Origin: Hyperoodon ampullatus
Taxonomy: Eukaryota > Chordata > Mammalia > Artiodactyla > Ziphiidae
Direction: 5' to 3'
DNA: 64,000 nt
Assembly (NCBI GenBank): GCA_949752795.1
Contig: OX457057.1
Coordinates: 104,249,513-104,313,512, forward strand
Made by a program: the position numbers and the translations under genes. Below, in pieces: positions 35,831-47,702 of the stretch (positions are counted from its first letter, which is position 1; each line of letters begins with the position of its first letter). The notes beneath the pieces were generated by a model. That model was not told where the DNA came from. It saw only the letters and a program-made list of their open reading frames with translations, and did not search any database.

Positions 35831-35939
35831 AGTCATCTGGATGCGACAGGAGACCTTGAGCCTAGAACTTCCATGAAAGGAGTTGCAGACTGGGAGCAGT
35901 ACCAGGCACTTTCTAGAAGCAAATGAAAATCTTTTCAGG

Positions 35940-36140
35940 AGGGAGATCCTATTATTATTCTACAATGAAATTTCCAGCATATAATTATTTATAACCAGGA
36001 AATAAGACAGTATGAGTGAGAACCAGCAGAAACTGCAGAAAACTAAAACAGGCCCACACATCCTTAAGATATTGGAGTTATCTGACACAGCCAATAGAAT
36101 AACGATGCGTACTAAAATTCAAACTGGAAAATTTTGTCAG
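35940..36140 (+). repeat. Old L1 fragment
   Basis: It contains 'gatattggagttatctgaca' followed by 'aatagaataacgatgcgt', a diverged form of an L1M 5'/ORF1-region motif. It is short and abuts the next L2 copy. Confidence 0.5.
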
Positions 36141-36640
36141 AGAACTGGAAGCTGTAGAAAGATCTAGAGGAAGAGTATTCCAGGCTGAGAGGAAAACATG
36201 TGCAAAGGCCCTGAGACACATTTGAGGGAGAGAAAGTCAGTGTGGCAGAAGCAGAGTGAGCGGGAGAGAGAGAGAGTGGTGGAAGGTGAGTTCAGGAAAG
36301 AAGGCAAAGGCAGATCATGTGGGGAGGGGAATTTGGGTTTTATTCCATGTGTCAAGGCAAACCATTGGATGGCTTACAGCATTAAAATGACATGACTTAC
36401 TTTACTTTTTTAAAAGGCCAATCTGGCTGTTGTATAGGAAATAGGCTACAGGGAAGCAAAAGTAGAAGCAAGAAGACGAATTAGTAGATCATTGCAAGGT
36501 CCAGGTGGGAGATGATGGAGGCTTAGACTAGGGTGGTGGTGATGGAGGTGGTGAGAAGTGAATTCGGGATATACTTTGAAGGGAGAGCTGAGAGCTCTTC
36601 CTGATGGATTGGACATGGGGTATGGGAAAAAGGTCAGAAT
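36141..36640 (-). repeat. L2 LINE fragment, antisense
   Basis: L2 reverse-complement blocks in order: 'gaagagtattccaggctgag', 'gtgcaaaggccctgagacac', 'ccaatctggctgttgtatag', 'gtccaggtgggagatgatgg' and 'ggatatactttgaagggaga'. These span the C-terminal reverse-transcriptase coding region, with frames broken. A GA-dinucleotide run lies at about 36,259-36,277. Confidence 0.8.
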
Positions 36641-36659
36641 AGCTCACTGCCCCTGTGTA

Positions 36660-37925
36660 CTCTCTCTATGACCCCATTCTCTCCCAGTCCCCACATGGTC
36701 TCTACTTCTCTCTCAGGAGACAGCTTCCTAATTGTAATTTTCAGCCCAGTCCTTTTTTCTGAGCTTTACCCCTATGGAGCAAACCGCCTTTTGAAATGTT
36801 CTACCTGGGTGTCATCAGACCTTAGACTAAACATGCCCAAAACTTAGCTCATCATCTTTCCCTCTAAACTTTTTTTTTTTTTTTTTTTTTTTTTTGCGGT
36901 ACGCGGGCCTCTCACTGTTGTGGCCTCTCCCGTTGTGGAGCACAGGCTCCAGACACGCAGGCTCAGCGGCCATGGCTCACGGTCCCAGCCACTCCGCGGC
37001 ATGTGGGATCTTCCCGGACCGGGGCACGAACCCGTGTCCCCTGCATCGGCAGGTGGACTCTCAACCACTGCGCCACCAGGGAAGCCCTAAACTTTTTTTT
37101 TTCTCCTCAATTTCCTATCTCAGTTAATGATACCACTTTTCACTCGACAAGTCAGAACCTTGGGACTAAGTTTAGACTTCTCACTTTCCAGGTCCAAGTG
37201 GTAACAGGGACTGGCGATTCTACCTCCTTCCTTAACATCTTTCAAAGCTGTGTGCTCCTTTCTGGTTTCATGGCTTCTGCCCTTGCTCAGGCTTCATCAC
37301 CTCTTTCTAGACTCTTGAAGTTGTTTCTCACCTGGTCTCTCTCCCAGCCCATGCATCCTTCTAAAGTACACATCTTTCTAAAGTGCAGGTGGAACCCTTC
37401 TGGAGCTTCCAATTGCTTACAGAAGAGTCAAACCCCTTAGAATGGTTTACAGGCCCCTCTCCTCCAATACCCCCATCCCCACGTCCACCCTGGAGCCATC
37501 TCCAACTTCTCTATGCCCTTGATTCTTCCCACTATGATATGATCTGGTCTCACTCAGTTACCTATGGCTTCCTGGACGCACCTTTATATATGCTGTCATC
37601 TGCCAGGTATGCCCTTTCTCCTTCCACTACCATCAACTTGGCAAACGCTCAACCTTCTGGTAGGAACAGTTGAAGCATCAGCTTCTCTATGAAGCAGACT
37701 TTCTCCCCTCTCCTTGCTTGCCTCCTCCTAGCACCGAGTTCATCATCTAGCAAAGCTCTGTGTAGACCTCTAGGCTAGCGCTTTTCCACTGATTAAGGTT
37801 ATGTGTTTACTTGTGTATTTTGTCTAACGAGTTTCTTGAGGTCAGAGACTGTCTGATAGAACTGTGTCTTCCGCTCCCTGCATTGAGCCTGGCACCTGGC
37901 CGGCGCTCAACTAAAGCTCTAGTGG
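36660..37925 (+). repeat. L2 LINE fragment, sense, split by a CHR SINE
   Basis: The left part (to about 36869) ends in decayed RT coding sequence ('aaaacttagctcatcatctt'). It resumes after the SINE at about 37087 with 'cattttcactc'-region sequence, 'gaacccttctggagcttcc' and 'agagtcaaaccccttagaat', and ends with the L2 3' terminus 'tgcattgagcctggcacctg'. It lies in inverted orientation to the copy just to its left. Confidence 0.78.
36870..37086 (-). repeat. CHR-type SINE, short form
   Basis: On the minus strand the head begins gggcttccctggtggcgcag at 37086 and carries A and B boxes, the short body and a tail of about 26 A (T-run on plus at 36870-36895). The duplicated flank is ctaaact plus part of the T-run (from 36864, repeated from 37087). 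It inserted into the sense L2 copy. Confidence 0.93.
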
Positions 37926-38495
37926 CTAGATGAAGGAGTGGTTATGTGAATACCCTGGACTGTATCCTCAAGCCCACGGAGTGGACCCCCAGCCCCTGAG
38001 CTCCGGGAAGCCACGGCAGCCAGGGGTTGGGGCATTTCATGAGTTTTACTCTGGGTGACTTCACGCATGACATCTGCTTCTCTGCCCAGCTGCTCTGTAT
38101 GGATGGTCCATGCAGACAAGTAGGAGTTCAAATCTTTTGTTCCTACTTGTGCCCAAGAGCCTTCCTTTTTAGTTCCATCCACAAAGTCCCCAGGCAAGGG
38201 ACATATGCCCTCTACCACCACTGCCCATCTCCCTGGGATCCCCAAGTTCCACCCCAGTCCACACCTCATGGCCCTTGGGACTTAATCAGAGACAGCATTT
38301 CTACTGGGTGGCTTTGGGTAAAGCTGACAGTGTTTAGGAGCCCACAGTGTGCCTTAAGTTCACAGCACAAATGACCGTACATGGATATTAACAAGCTTCT
38401 TTCATAATCACTTGTGGTTTCTATAACACTTCTCTGACACCACCCCCGGTCCTCTTTCCACTCTTTTCCTCACTTATAATTTTCTATTTATGGAA
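37926..38495. other. Unassigned non-coding DNA
   Basis: No gene or repeat recognised. Frames of about 115 codons on both strands overlap one another and have no motif. Confidence 0.4.
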
Positions 38496-38497
38496 AA

Positions 38498-38662
38498 AGT
38501 GGTAGGGAGCAGCAGAAAGGGAAGAAAAGAACTTGGAAAAGAGAGAATGAACCAAAGAAGAAAAATGAGGAAGGGAGAGGAATGAAGGAAGGAGCAGAGG
38601 GAAAGAAAAGAAAGAAGGAAGAGAGAGAAAGAGGGAGACAGTGAGAGAGAAAGAGAGAGAGA

Positions 38663-38707
<45 letters not shown>

Positions 38708-38730
38708 AAAAGAAAGAAGGAAAGAACCTT
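38498..38730 (+). repeat. Polypurine tract with (GAAA)n microsatellite
   Basis: About 230 bp of the plus strand is almost entirely A and G. It ends in a regular GAAA run (about 38665-38710) after a GA-rich section. It gives a false Phe/Ser/Leu-rich frame on the minus strand. Mirror-type polypurine runs can form triplex DNA and are unstable in length. Confidence 0.92.
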
Positions 38731-39530
38731 AAATTAAGTAACCACACATGTGTCTAAGAAACATATCTGAAGTATCTCTACTTAAACAGCAGGGACCTCG
38801 TGGTAGATATTACACATTTAATTGACTAGAGAAACCAATCATAGAACAAAGCCCCTTTCTTTGTGAGCTGTCATATGATAACCCAAACACAGTAGTTGCT
38901 AGTTTTCTCCAGACACTACCAACCACAGCCGTCTGTCTTGGTCCTAGACTGTTTAAAAAAGAAGAAAAATTTTTAAAAAAAAATATGTGCATGCGTGTAT
39001 CAGTCACAAGACCATCGCAACAATGGCTGCCCTGTGGAATTCAGCTGGGCTGTCCCAGCCCACAGCCCACTCCTGGCCGCCAGATGTCAGCCAGCCAGAG
39101 GTTCCCTTTCATCCTCACCCACCGCAGAGCCATTTTGGTCTGTGCAGTGGTGAGGGCTGACAACCCTCTCCAAGCTCCACCCCAGATCTGAGAGAGGCCT
39201 AATCTTGCCTGAGGCCAGCTAGGGGTGCAGGGTGACGGGGTGGGGAGGGTGAAAGCAAAGCCTCCTGGGAACGGAGATGGGGTGGCTCAGGGCTGTTCTC
39301 AAAGCTCAGCAACTGCTGCTTATTAAAAGGCTTGTTTTCAACCTAGGAATCCAGTCGTGACCATCAGGGAAAACCAGGACAGACCTCACTGCCAGGGTTT
39401 GAAAGAAGCATCACGAGCTGGGGTGTGTGGTGGGGAGCACACACGAGTCCTCCTCCCGTGGGTGCTTCCCGGGTGGTCCTGGGTCCTACTGTCGAGGCAG
39501 GAAGCAGCTGGATGGCTCCAGACCCCACTA
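38731..39530. other. Unassigned non-coding DNA
   Basis: No gene or repeat recognised. Confidence 0.4.
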
Positions 39531-39535
39531 CTTCC

Positions 39536-39620
39536 ACCACTTCCTCCGTCCCTTTCTCTCCCAACGCTTTCTCCTTCTCTTCTTCCTCCTCTTCCTTCTC
39601 CTCCTCCTTCTTTTTTCTTT
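39536..39620 (+). repeat. Polypyrimidine (CTT/CCT-rich) low-complexity tract
   Basis: A nearly pure C/T stretch with CTT, CCT and TCC triplets, ending in 'cttcttttttctttcacac'. It resembles a polypyrimidine tract, and a CACTGCAG follows. I have no evidence of a 3' splice site with a coding exon beyond it. Confidence 0.75.
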
Positions 39621-39759
39621 CACACTGCAGATTTGGAACAGCAATGGAAGTCCAGCAAGGCAGTCGGAAGGCTCACCACACAAAGATGTCGCCCAGAGGG
39701 CCCCAGAGCTTCCAACCCCACCTCTGGGCTGTGAGAGAACACCGTAATACAGTCCAGCT

Positions 39760-39965
39760 TTCGGGGAAGAGCTTCTTCCTTCACTGGCTACGTGACCTTA
39801 GATAATTTATTTACCCTACCAGCCTCAGTTTCCTAACCTTCAAAATGGAGATAATAGCACCTAGTTCATGTGAGGAGGTATTGGAGTGCTTGGTTCACAG
39901 AGTTAGCACAGGGAGCTCAGGGGTAATACGGTGGGTAAAATCTGTAGCACGTAGTAAATGCTTAA
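39760..39965 (+). repeat. MIR SINE
   Basis: MIR order: 'cactggctacgtgaccttag', 'ccagcctcagtttcctaacc', 'aaatggagataatagcacct', then a gtagcacgtagtaaatgct tail. Confidence 0.78.
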
Positions 39966-39984
39966 AGAATTCAGTCATTTAATG

Positions 39985-42180
39985 AAAATGATTAACACCT
40001 ACTAAATGTCAGTCTGTGTTCCAGTTGCTGGGAGAAAAAACAGACAAAAAGAAAATCCCGATCTCATGGAGTTAATATTCTAGGAGGGGGAGACAGACAA
40101 GAAACAAGTAAATAAGTAAAATAGGTAGGATGTTAGATAATGAAAAGGGCTGTGGAAAGAATAAAATCAGGGAGGGGATAGGAGTGCTGGAGGAGGGGGG
40201 ATGTGCAATTTTCAACCCAGTGGCCAGCACTCCCTGGAAAGTGACATTTGAATAAAGAGCTGAAGGAGGTGAAAGAGCCCAGCCTGCAGATGTCTGAGGG
40301 AAAAACCTTTTGGGTAGGGTGGGGACAGCAAGTGCAAAGGCCCTGAGGCGGGAGTACACCAGGTGGGGCTGAGAAGCATCTAGGAGGCTGGTGTGGCTGC
40401 AGCTGAGTGGGGGTGGGAGAATAGTTGGAAATGAGGCCAGAGAGGTAATGGTTCACATGTGCAGGAGGGTAGGGTGGTAACAGGGAGTGCAATCATGTAG
40501 GGACTTGTTGATCATTGTAAAAACTTGGGAGAGTTTTAAGGAGAGGAGTGGTATAATCCAATTAAGGTTTTAACAGGAGTGCTCAGGCTGATGGGTTGAA
40601 GGTAGACCACAGGGGTCAGAGTGGCAGCAGGGAAACTAGTTAAAGGCCAGTGCAGTAGTAGTTCAGGTGAGAGGTGGTGGTGGCCTCCATCAGGCGGAAG
40701 AAAGGAGGTGGTGAGAAGTGGGTTGGAGTCAGCATATGTTTTTTAAGGAGGAACTGACAGAATTTGATGACGGATTCCATGAGCAGTGTGAAAACAAGAG
40801 AGGATTTCTAGAATGTCTGTGAGATTTTTGGCCTGAATGAAATTGCCATTTAGAGTAAATGCTATGAGTTCTGTTTTGGATATTGTGAGCGACTGTTGCC
40901 TCACTAGCCCCCAATGACTCACGCACTGGGGCTTGTACCCTGGGACTTGCCCTCTTAGAAGGCTGCCTCACCCATGTGAGAAACACAAACTGTCCTGCTG
41001 GAGAGGAATATGGAGGACAACCAAGAGCTCCAGCTAATGGTCCGACATGTAAATGAGGGCATCTTCAACCATCTGGTCCCAGTAAAGCCTCCAGAGCATT
41101 TCAGTCTCATGAGTGATCCAGCTGGTCCAGCCCAAAATGCCACGAAGCTTTAGGGTTTCTGATGAGCAATAGATAACTGGTACAATCATGTGAAATTTGA
41201 AACGTCTTATGGGCATTCAAACTGGGATATCAAGTAGGCAGTTGGATGTATGAGTCTAGAATCCAGGGGATGTCCAGGCTGCAAACACATCTTGGGAGTC
41301 ATCAGCATATCAATGATAGTTAAAGCCATGAGAGTGAAAGCACCAACGCTGTGAGTATAGGTACAGAAGAGGAGTCCAAGGACTGAGGCCCAAGACACCA
41401 TAACATCTAGAAAGGAAGAGAGATTGCAAATGTGACCGAGAAGGACCAGTCGGTGCAAAAGGAGAAGAACCAGGCATGTGTGGTGTCCTGGTACCAAGTA
41501 ACAGTCTGTGTTACTGGTAGAAAGAAGGAATCAATTATGTCAAATACTGCTAACGGATTCAATAAGATGAAGACTGAGAATTGACTGCTGGATTTAATCC
41601 ATGAACGTTTTTAGTTAGCTTGAGAGGAACAGCTTTAGTGGAGTGATAAGAGTGGAAGCCTGCTTACAAGGAATTGAAGAGTGAATGTGAGGAGAGGAAC
41701 TGGAACTATGGCCATAGAAATCCCCTTTGAGGGACTCTGATATAAAAGAAAAATAGGAAAATGCACCCATAGTGGTAGAAGGATGTGCAATCAAGGAAGG
41801 TGTCTTAAGGTTAGGAGCATGTTGTTTATGGATGGGAATGATTCAGTAGAGAGAGGAAAATCAAGTGATGCAGGAGACAGAAAGGAGATTCTCCGGATGA
41901 CATCCTTGAGTTGAGTGGAAATAAGACACAGGGTATAAGTGGAGGCACTGGCCTTAGCTGGGAACAAGAATGGACCATACATAATGTGGGAGGAAAGGCA
42001 CAATACATGGGCACTGATGTAAGCTAGTGAGTAGATGTCGGTAGAAGCATACGAAATTTCACTGCTTATGTTTTCTTGGCAAGGTCATTGGCTGAACTTG
42101 AGGATAAGGTAAGGGGTGTTGGAAGGTCAAGGAGGAAGGGATAGAAATGAATGGTAGCCATTGTATGATCTCCCTGTGAG
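39985..42180 (-). repeat. Long L2 LINE copy, antisense, with RT remnants
   Basis: This is the longest L2 relic in the window, about 2.2 kb. Read on the minus strand, the C-terminal reverse-transcriptase region is recognisable. A diverged SVLGPLLF-type segment (SVLGLLFCTYTHSVG) lies near 41,340-41,390. A YADD-coding tetrad (tat gct gat gac) lies at 41298-41309. A further segment, LRAFALAV, lies near 40,330-40,350. These are RT motifs of the L2/CR1 clade, where YADD is the catalytic aspartate pair. Several frameshifts and stops separate the segments, so it is a dead copy. The left end is the L2 3' terminus ('ctactaaatgtcagtctgtg'). Confidence 0.85.
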
Positions 42181-42888
42181 AGGTGAGCGTTCCCATCCTA
42201 CACATTACTCTCCAGGACTACCTTAGGACACTGGTATAGCTTTGTATAGCCTGTAATGTAGAGTGACTTTGGTAGGCACTACTGAGCCTAGACAAAGCCA
42301 TTTCTTACTTCCTCCTTGACACAGAACCCAGTTTTGTTCAGATACACAGTGGCCGTGTGCTTAGGGGAGTCTGGGTCTCTGACCAAGGCTGTGAATCTTG
42401 ATTAGTGTGAGCTGATCAAGATAATTCTGGTCCCTCTGCCAGCAATTGTTGTAGGCCTGGACGTGTGTTGCAATTCTGATCAATAACATGTGAGGGGAGA
42501 TCTGTTGGCAGTCTCTTAGAAAAGATTTTCCCTTATGATAAAAAGAGAATCACAGAAAGGATATTTCTTCTCTTAGCTCCCCTGTGTTATCTGTGTATAG
42601 AACCTAAGTCTGAAGCAGCCACACTGTAGCCAGGTCTAAGGGGGGCCCACATGGAATAAGGAAGGTCTTTCATGACATCACTGAGGCACTGAATTCAACC
42701 CAGGAAACTCCCTACCTCCTGCCATCTTAGTATGTGAGATATTATCAACTATTTTCCTTATTGATGCTGCCCTTTTGTGTTGGTTCATCTGTGTTTTGCA
42801 ACTGAAAGAATTTTGATACCCAGAATATCAGCAAAATAGATGCAGAATTTAGCTTGGCTTTATTGAGGACACCAATTCAATTCGATGC
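42181..42888. other. Unassigned non-coding DNA
   Basis: No gene or repeat recognised. Confidence 0.4.
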
Positions 42889-42889
42889 A

Positions 42890-43480
42890 ACATAGATAAA
42901 ATGAGAACAACGTGCCAGGCATGGTATTAGACACAGATGAAAAAAACTCCCTTACCATAAATTACTTATAACAAATCTATGTATGTTTGTATTGGGGGAT
43001 GGGAATAATAAAATATAAAATTACTCTTCTAGAAAGCAGAATATGTTAAGTGCCTTGAAAGAGATACAGGAGGTCAAAGAAGATAGTGACAGCATCCATT
43101 GGGGGAAAGTGGGCTAGTCTCCATGAAGGAAGTAGAATAGAAGCCGGGTCTTGAAAAGTAGGTAGGATTTTTAGAGACAGAGTGAAAGGCTTTCCAGGTC
43201 TAGAAACTAGGAATCTGTACTAGGAAAGGCAGAATCCAGAAAGTGGACTGGTCTGGAAAGCCAAGTGGAACATCCAGTTCAGCTGGCGTATGGAAAGTGT
43301 GTAGAGGAGGGGTGGAAATAATGTTGAAAAGTTACACTGGGTCAGGATTTGAGACACCTTAAATAGCAGGCCAAGAAATGAGGGTCTGCTTAGGTTGCAA
43401 ATGGCGGCCCCTGGGGATATTCTCAATAGACAGGTAACAGGATCAGAGCTGAATGTGGGGAGATCCATCTTTAGTAGACG
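42890..43480 (-). repeat. Diverged L2 LINE fragment, antisense
   Basis: L2-like blocks on plus: 'acgtgccaggcatggtatta', 'gatttttagagacagagtga', 'tgggtcaggatttgagacac' and 'gacaggtaacaggatcagag'. It is older or more diverged than its neighbours. Confidence 0.5.
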
Positions 43481-43752
43481 GACTGAAGCTTGTTCTTTTT
43501 TACCAAATAATAACTGTTTTAATTATTTGCCACACCCTCAACACACACAGACATTAATATAGATGCACCTAAAGCATCAACAAGAACAAACAAGAGAGAA
43601 TTACATTCTCAGACCCAAGCCATGGGAGGGAGGAACAGGGACAGATCATATGCCCCGGCCTTGTACAAACCTCTCCAACCCTTCTTCCTGGATTCCGCTT
43701 CCCCCCCTTCTTTTAGGCTCCCTATAACAGAAAAGAATCCCCATTCTGTTTA

Positions 43753-44100
43753 TTGATTTATTATTTTTGGCTGTGCTGGGTCTTCGTTGCTGTACGCGGG
43801 CTTTCTCCAGTTGTGGCGAGCGGGGGCTACGCTTCTTTGCAGTGCGCAGGCTTCTCATTGCTGTGGCTTCTCTTGCTGCGGAGCACGGGCTCTAGGCACA
43901 CAGGCTTCAGTAGTTGTGGCACGTGGCCTCAGTAGTTGTGGGTCGCGGGCTCTAGAGCTCAGGCTCAGTAGTTGTGGTGCACAGTCTTAGTTGCTCCGTG
44001 ACATGTGGGATCTTCCCGGACCGGAGATCGAACCCGTGTCCCCTGCATTGGCAGGCGGGTTCTTAACCACTGCGCCACCAGGGAAGTCCCCCCCACCCCC
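43753..44100 (-). repeat. CHR-type SINE, long form
   Basis: On minus, the head gggacttccctggtggcgca starts near 44090, with A and B boxes, and the long body ends near 43753. Its flanks are ccattctgttta (43741-43752) and ccatgctgttta (44101-44112), a 12-bp duplication with one mismatch. A C-rich run at 44088-44102 lies between head and duplication. Confidence 0.92.
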
Positions 44101-44112
44101 CCATGCTGTTTA

Positions 44113-44594
44113 AAATCTGCCCCCAGAGCCCACATTTGCACCAGGACAGCAGTTCTCTATCTTCTAGTCTCTAATGTTTTATATAGTGGAGCTCCTATCA
44201 GTCACGGTACCCTTTGCAGAACACCATAAAATATTGATATATTGAAGTCCAAAATACAGCCTATGATTTAGCACAAAATTAGATATTTAGCTACTGTATG
44301 CTTAAGTTGCTTAGAAATGTTAAATTTAATTAAATTTACAGACACTAACACCCAATATAAAACCAGAACCATAAGCCCAAACACCTGTCCATAGAAAAAA
44401 CAAGCTGTCAAACTAAGTACCGGCGGCTATGTCTGGGTCCATTAATATTCATTTGCTACTTGCTAATTCTCTCTGTCATCTGCTAGAACTGGCCAGTGGA
44501 CAAGCAATAGCAGGTGCCAAAGATTTAATAAAAATGTAGAGAGCAAAAAACAAAAAACTGGAGAAATTCTATCCATTAACTTAATTTTCTGGGA
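44113..44594. other. Unassigned non-coding DNA
   Basis: No gene or repeat recognised. It is AT-rich. Confidence 0.4.
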
Positions 44595-44596
44595 AT

Positions 44597-44880
44597 TAGC
44601 CTATTTCTTCATTCATTCAACAAAGACTGATTGGGCAGTTACTGTGTGCCAGGCACCGTGCCAGGCAGAGGAGACACACAGAAGTAAGGTGCAGGCCTGC
44701 CTTCCAGAAGATGCCTAGTCATGGCTACGGTCGAGAAAAAGCTAAGAGGATGAGAGGAAGTGAATGCCGTGGTGGAAACAGTGGGGGGACCTACGGAGCC
44801 TAGAGCTCAGGGCCAGGGAGGGCATCCTGGAGGATGAGCCATGAGAGGTAAGTCCTGAAGATAAGCTCGGGTAATCTCAG
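44597..44880 (-). repeat. L2 LINE 3' fragment, antisense
   Basis: The plus strand opens with 'cttcattcattcaacaaaga', followed by a 'tgtgtgccaggcaccgtgcc' motif, and runs into 'gccttccagaag'. This is the L2 3' end complement, decaying to the right ('catcctggaggatgagccat'). Confidence 0.72.
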
Positions 44881-45044
44881 CCAGTGCTGGTCAGAGACCA
44901 GCACAATGTTCACGGCATGGTTGGGGAGGGCAGGGCCACTACTGGGTCACCGACGTTTACATTTTGTGAGATAATGATCATACAAAATATCATCTGCCAT
45001 TATCATAATTTTATAGATGAAAGGCCTTTTAGTACCTGAAATTT

Positions 45045-45383
45045 AAAAAGAAAGAAAGAAAGAAAGCGAAATCAGGAGTACATAACTTCATTACAGATGT
45101 AGAAAACAAACTTATGGTTACCAGGGGAAAGGAAGGGGAGGGACAAACTGGGAGGTTGGGACTGACATATACACACCACTATATATAAAATAGATAACTA
45201 ATAAGAACCTTCAGTATAGCACAGGGAACTCTGCTCAATACTCTGTAATGACCTATATGGGAAAAGAATCTAAAAAAAGAGTGGATATATGTATATGTAT
45301 AACAGATTCACTTTGCTGTACACCTGAAACTAACACAACACTGTAAATCAACTATACTCCAATAAAAATTAAAAAAAAAAGAA
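45045..45383 (+). mobile_element. L1 LINE 3' UTR fragment
   Basis: L1 3' end blocks: 'acaaacttatggttaccagg', 'agtatagcacagggaactct', 'gtataacagattcactttgc' and 'ccaataaaaatt', then an A-tail. An AAAG run (about 45048-45066) lies at the left. Flanks 'gtacataacttca' and 'atacacaacttca' look like an imperfect target duplication. It is 5'-truncated and non-coding. Confidence 0.85.
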
Positions 45384-46838
45384 ATACACAACTTCAGAAA
45401 CAAGGACTGTCCTGTACTTGGTATAAATTTAAGTTTGTGAAGAAATCATCACATTGTTCTTATTTGTCTCATTTGGCTGCAGATTCATGAAAACATGAGT
45501 CCTAGAGCTGCAGTGGGGAGAGAAGCTGGGGAAGGCGCAACAGCAGAGCAAAGGAACGTGGACAGAGGTGGACAGAGGTGCTGAGGCGTCTGGGACTTCG
45601 TCTTTCTGGTCACCCTGGATTTGGGGGAGGAAGGAGAGTAGAGGCAACTAGCCCCCAGGGCTGTGTCATGACCTTCCAGGGCATGCTTTCCTTGGGGGGC
45701 GGGGTATAGGGAGCAGGTCTTCTTCTATAAAAATATTACAAATTACATTTTATGACTATGTTGGAATAAAGAATGTAATCTTTGACCCTAGCAGCTCATT
45801 TTTCCCCCTTTGATGTTAAAAGAAATTAAAACATTTTTGTGGGCCCCTAAAAGTATTGTGGACCTAAGTTTCTTTGTTCTCTATGCCTAAGGGGTAAATC
45901 AGGCCTGACGGTCCTAAAACTAGGGGCAGCATCCCGTGAGGTGGGGTGCCAGAGGGCCTCTGTGTCACCATCAGGACCTTGCTGGTCCTGCCTGTGGAAA
46001 AGTCGGGCCCTGCTTAGGGAGCAGGGGTGTACCAGAGGAAAGTTGAGGAATGAAGTCACAAGACAGCCAAATACCATAGAGGTGTGTGGATCTGGTAAAT
46101 GAGCACAGCCAAGACTGGATACCCCAAAGGACAGAGGGCCACTTGCCAATGGCCAGTAGGACAGCCTGGCCTCTTCCGGCTTCAGGGACAAGACACAGCA
46201 GGGACCAGCCCTTCCTAGAAATTCTGCCAGATGGTCTAGCATCCTGGGCTTGGCCTGATCTACATTTTATCAGCCAGGGCCAGACCAAGCCTTTCAATTC
46301 AGAGCCCCTCCCTCTACCACAATGCTTCCCCAAATACCACCTCTGCTGTGGACTGGATAAATCAAGGCTAAATTTTAGTCCAGCTGACCTTCTGTGTCCA
46401 AGTCTCAGGTGTGTGTTTATACAAGGTAGGCATTGGGGCTGTGACTGGTGCTTTTTCCCTTGCTGCTGCTCAAAGGAAGCCTTGTGTAGGGTACACAGGG
46501 CTGGAGGGCAGGGACCAAGGTCATTTAAATGCATAGGGCACTTGAGGTCGCTGATGGGAAGACATGAGAGGATAGAAAGAGAGAGAGAGAGATGAGGCAC
46601 AGAAGGAATACACAGCAGGAGCCCAGATGATGTTTTTGAAAGAATGATGTATCCTTACAAATATATGTGCTCTGATACATTACCCTAATTTTTCTAATTT
46701 AGCCTAGGTAAAAGGATTCCAAAGACAAATGCATAATAATAAAAATTGAGGGAATCAAAATGGACAAAATGTAAATGTCTAACTAGAATAGTGTCTAAAT
46801 AAGTAAATAGGATTTTCATGCTCTCTGCTAATGTCTTT
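45384..46838. other. Unassigned non-coding DNA
   Basis: No gene is recognised. Frames of 131-209 codons on the two strands overlap each other at 45.85-46.6 kb. With no domain, no second line of evidence and low-complexity ends (a GA run at 46,576-46,592), I treat them as chance. Confidence 0.45.
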
Positions 46839-46839
46839 C

Positions 46840-47635
46840 TGCCCAGTATTTTAAAGTGAAAAATTCAAAGCTACAAAAAACTTGAAAGAATAGTGCAGTG
46901 AATATTTTTGTACCCTTCCCCTAGATCCACTAGTTCACATTTTGTCACTTTTGCTTTTTCTGTGTATATGTGCACCTGACTGTTTGTTGTGTGTGGTGTG
47001 TGTGTTTACATGAGTGTATTTGTGTCCGTATGTTTTTTGTAAACTATTTCAAAGTAAGTTATGGATATCAAGACACTTCACTATGTAACTACTAAGAATA
47101 ATGACACTCTCCTAAAATATTGATATCACACTGAAGACATTTGACATTATTGCAACAGTATTATCCAATATATAGTCCAACTATCTAAAAAATATATTTT
47201 ATAGCACTTTTATAATCTGGGATCCAATTAAGTTCATTCATTGCAGTTTGGTTCTTATATCTTCTTAGTTTCCATTCATCTGAAAGAGCCCTGCCTTTTG
47301 ACTTCTTTTTCTTAATGACACTGATATTATCAAAGAGTTCAGCTGGTTATCCTGTGGAATGTCCCACAATCTGGGTTTTGCTGATTGTTTCCTCATGATT
47401 ATATTCAGGCTGAGTGTTTGAGGCAAGAATACTACACAGGTGAAGCCGTGTGCATCCCACTGCCCACATCAGGAGGCCATAACGTCAGTTACCCTCATTG
47501 TCTGTGATGCCAAGTTTAAAAAATCGGCTAAGGGAATGTCTATCAGATCCCTTCATTGTAAAGACAACTTTTGACCTTTGTAATTAATAATTACACTGTG
47601 GGTGTTAAAGTCTTTTTTTTTCTTTAGGGGCCAAA
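46840..47635. repeat. Old L1 (L1M-type) fragment
   Basis: It contains 'gaatagtgcagtgaatattt', 'cccctagatccactagttca', 'cccacaatctgggttttgct', 'tgtttcctcatgattatatt' and 'cacatcaggaggccataacg' in the order of a common ancient L1-associated repeat. I am not sure of orientation or subfamily. Confidence 0.55.
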
Positions 47636-47702
47636 AATCATCTACTTTTCCTGAAAAAAAAAAAATCTTCCCTCCGTTGTCCTATCAAAAACCTCACCAA
47701 CT

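Noticed and set aside
38484..38747. Phe/Ser/Leu-rich membrane-like peptide on the minus strand
   Set aside because: It is the translation of a GAAA polypurine tract.
39536..39640. Polypyrimidine tract plus CAG as a 3' splice site for a coding exon
   Set aside because: No following exon with a supported reading frame or donor site was found. Such tracts are common by chance.
45847..46600. 131-, 169- and 209-codon frames on opposite strands
   Set aside because: They overlap each other on the two strands and have no domain or homology I recognise. One ends in a GA microsatellite.
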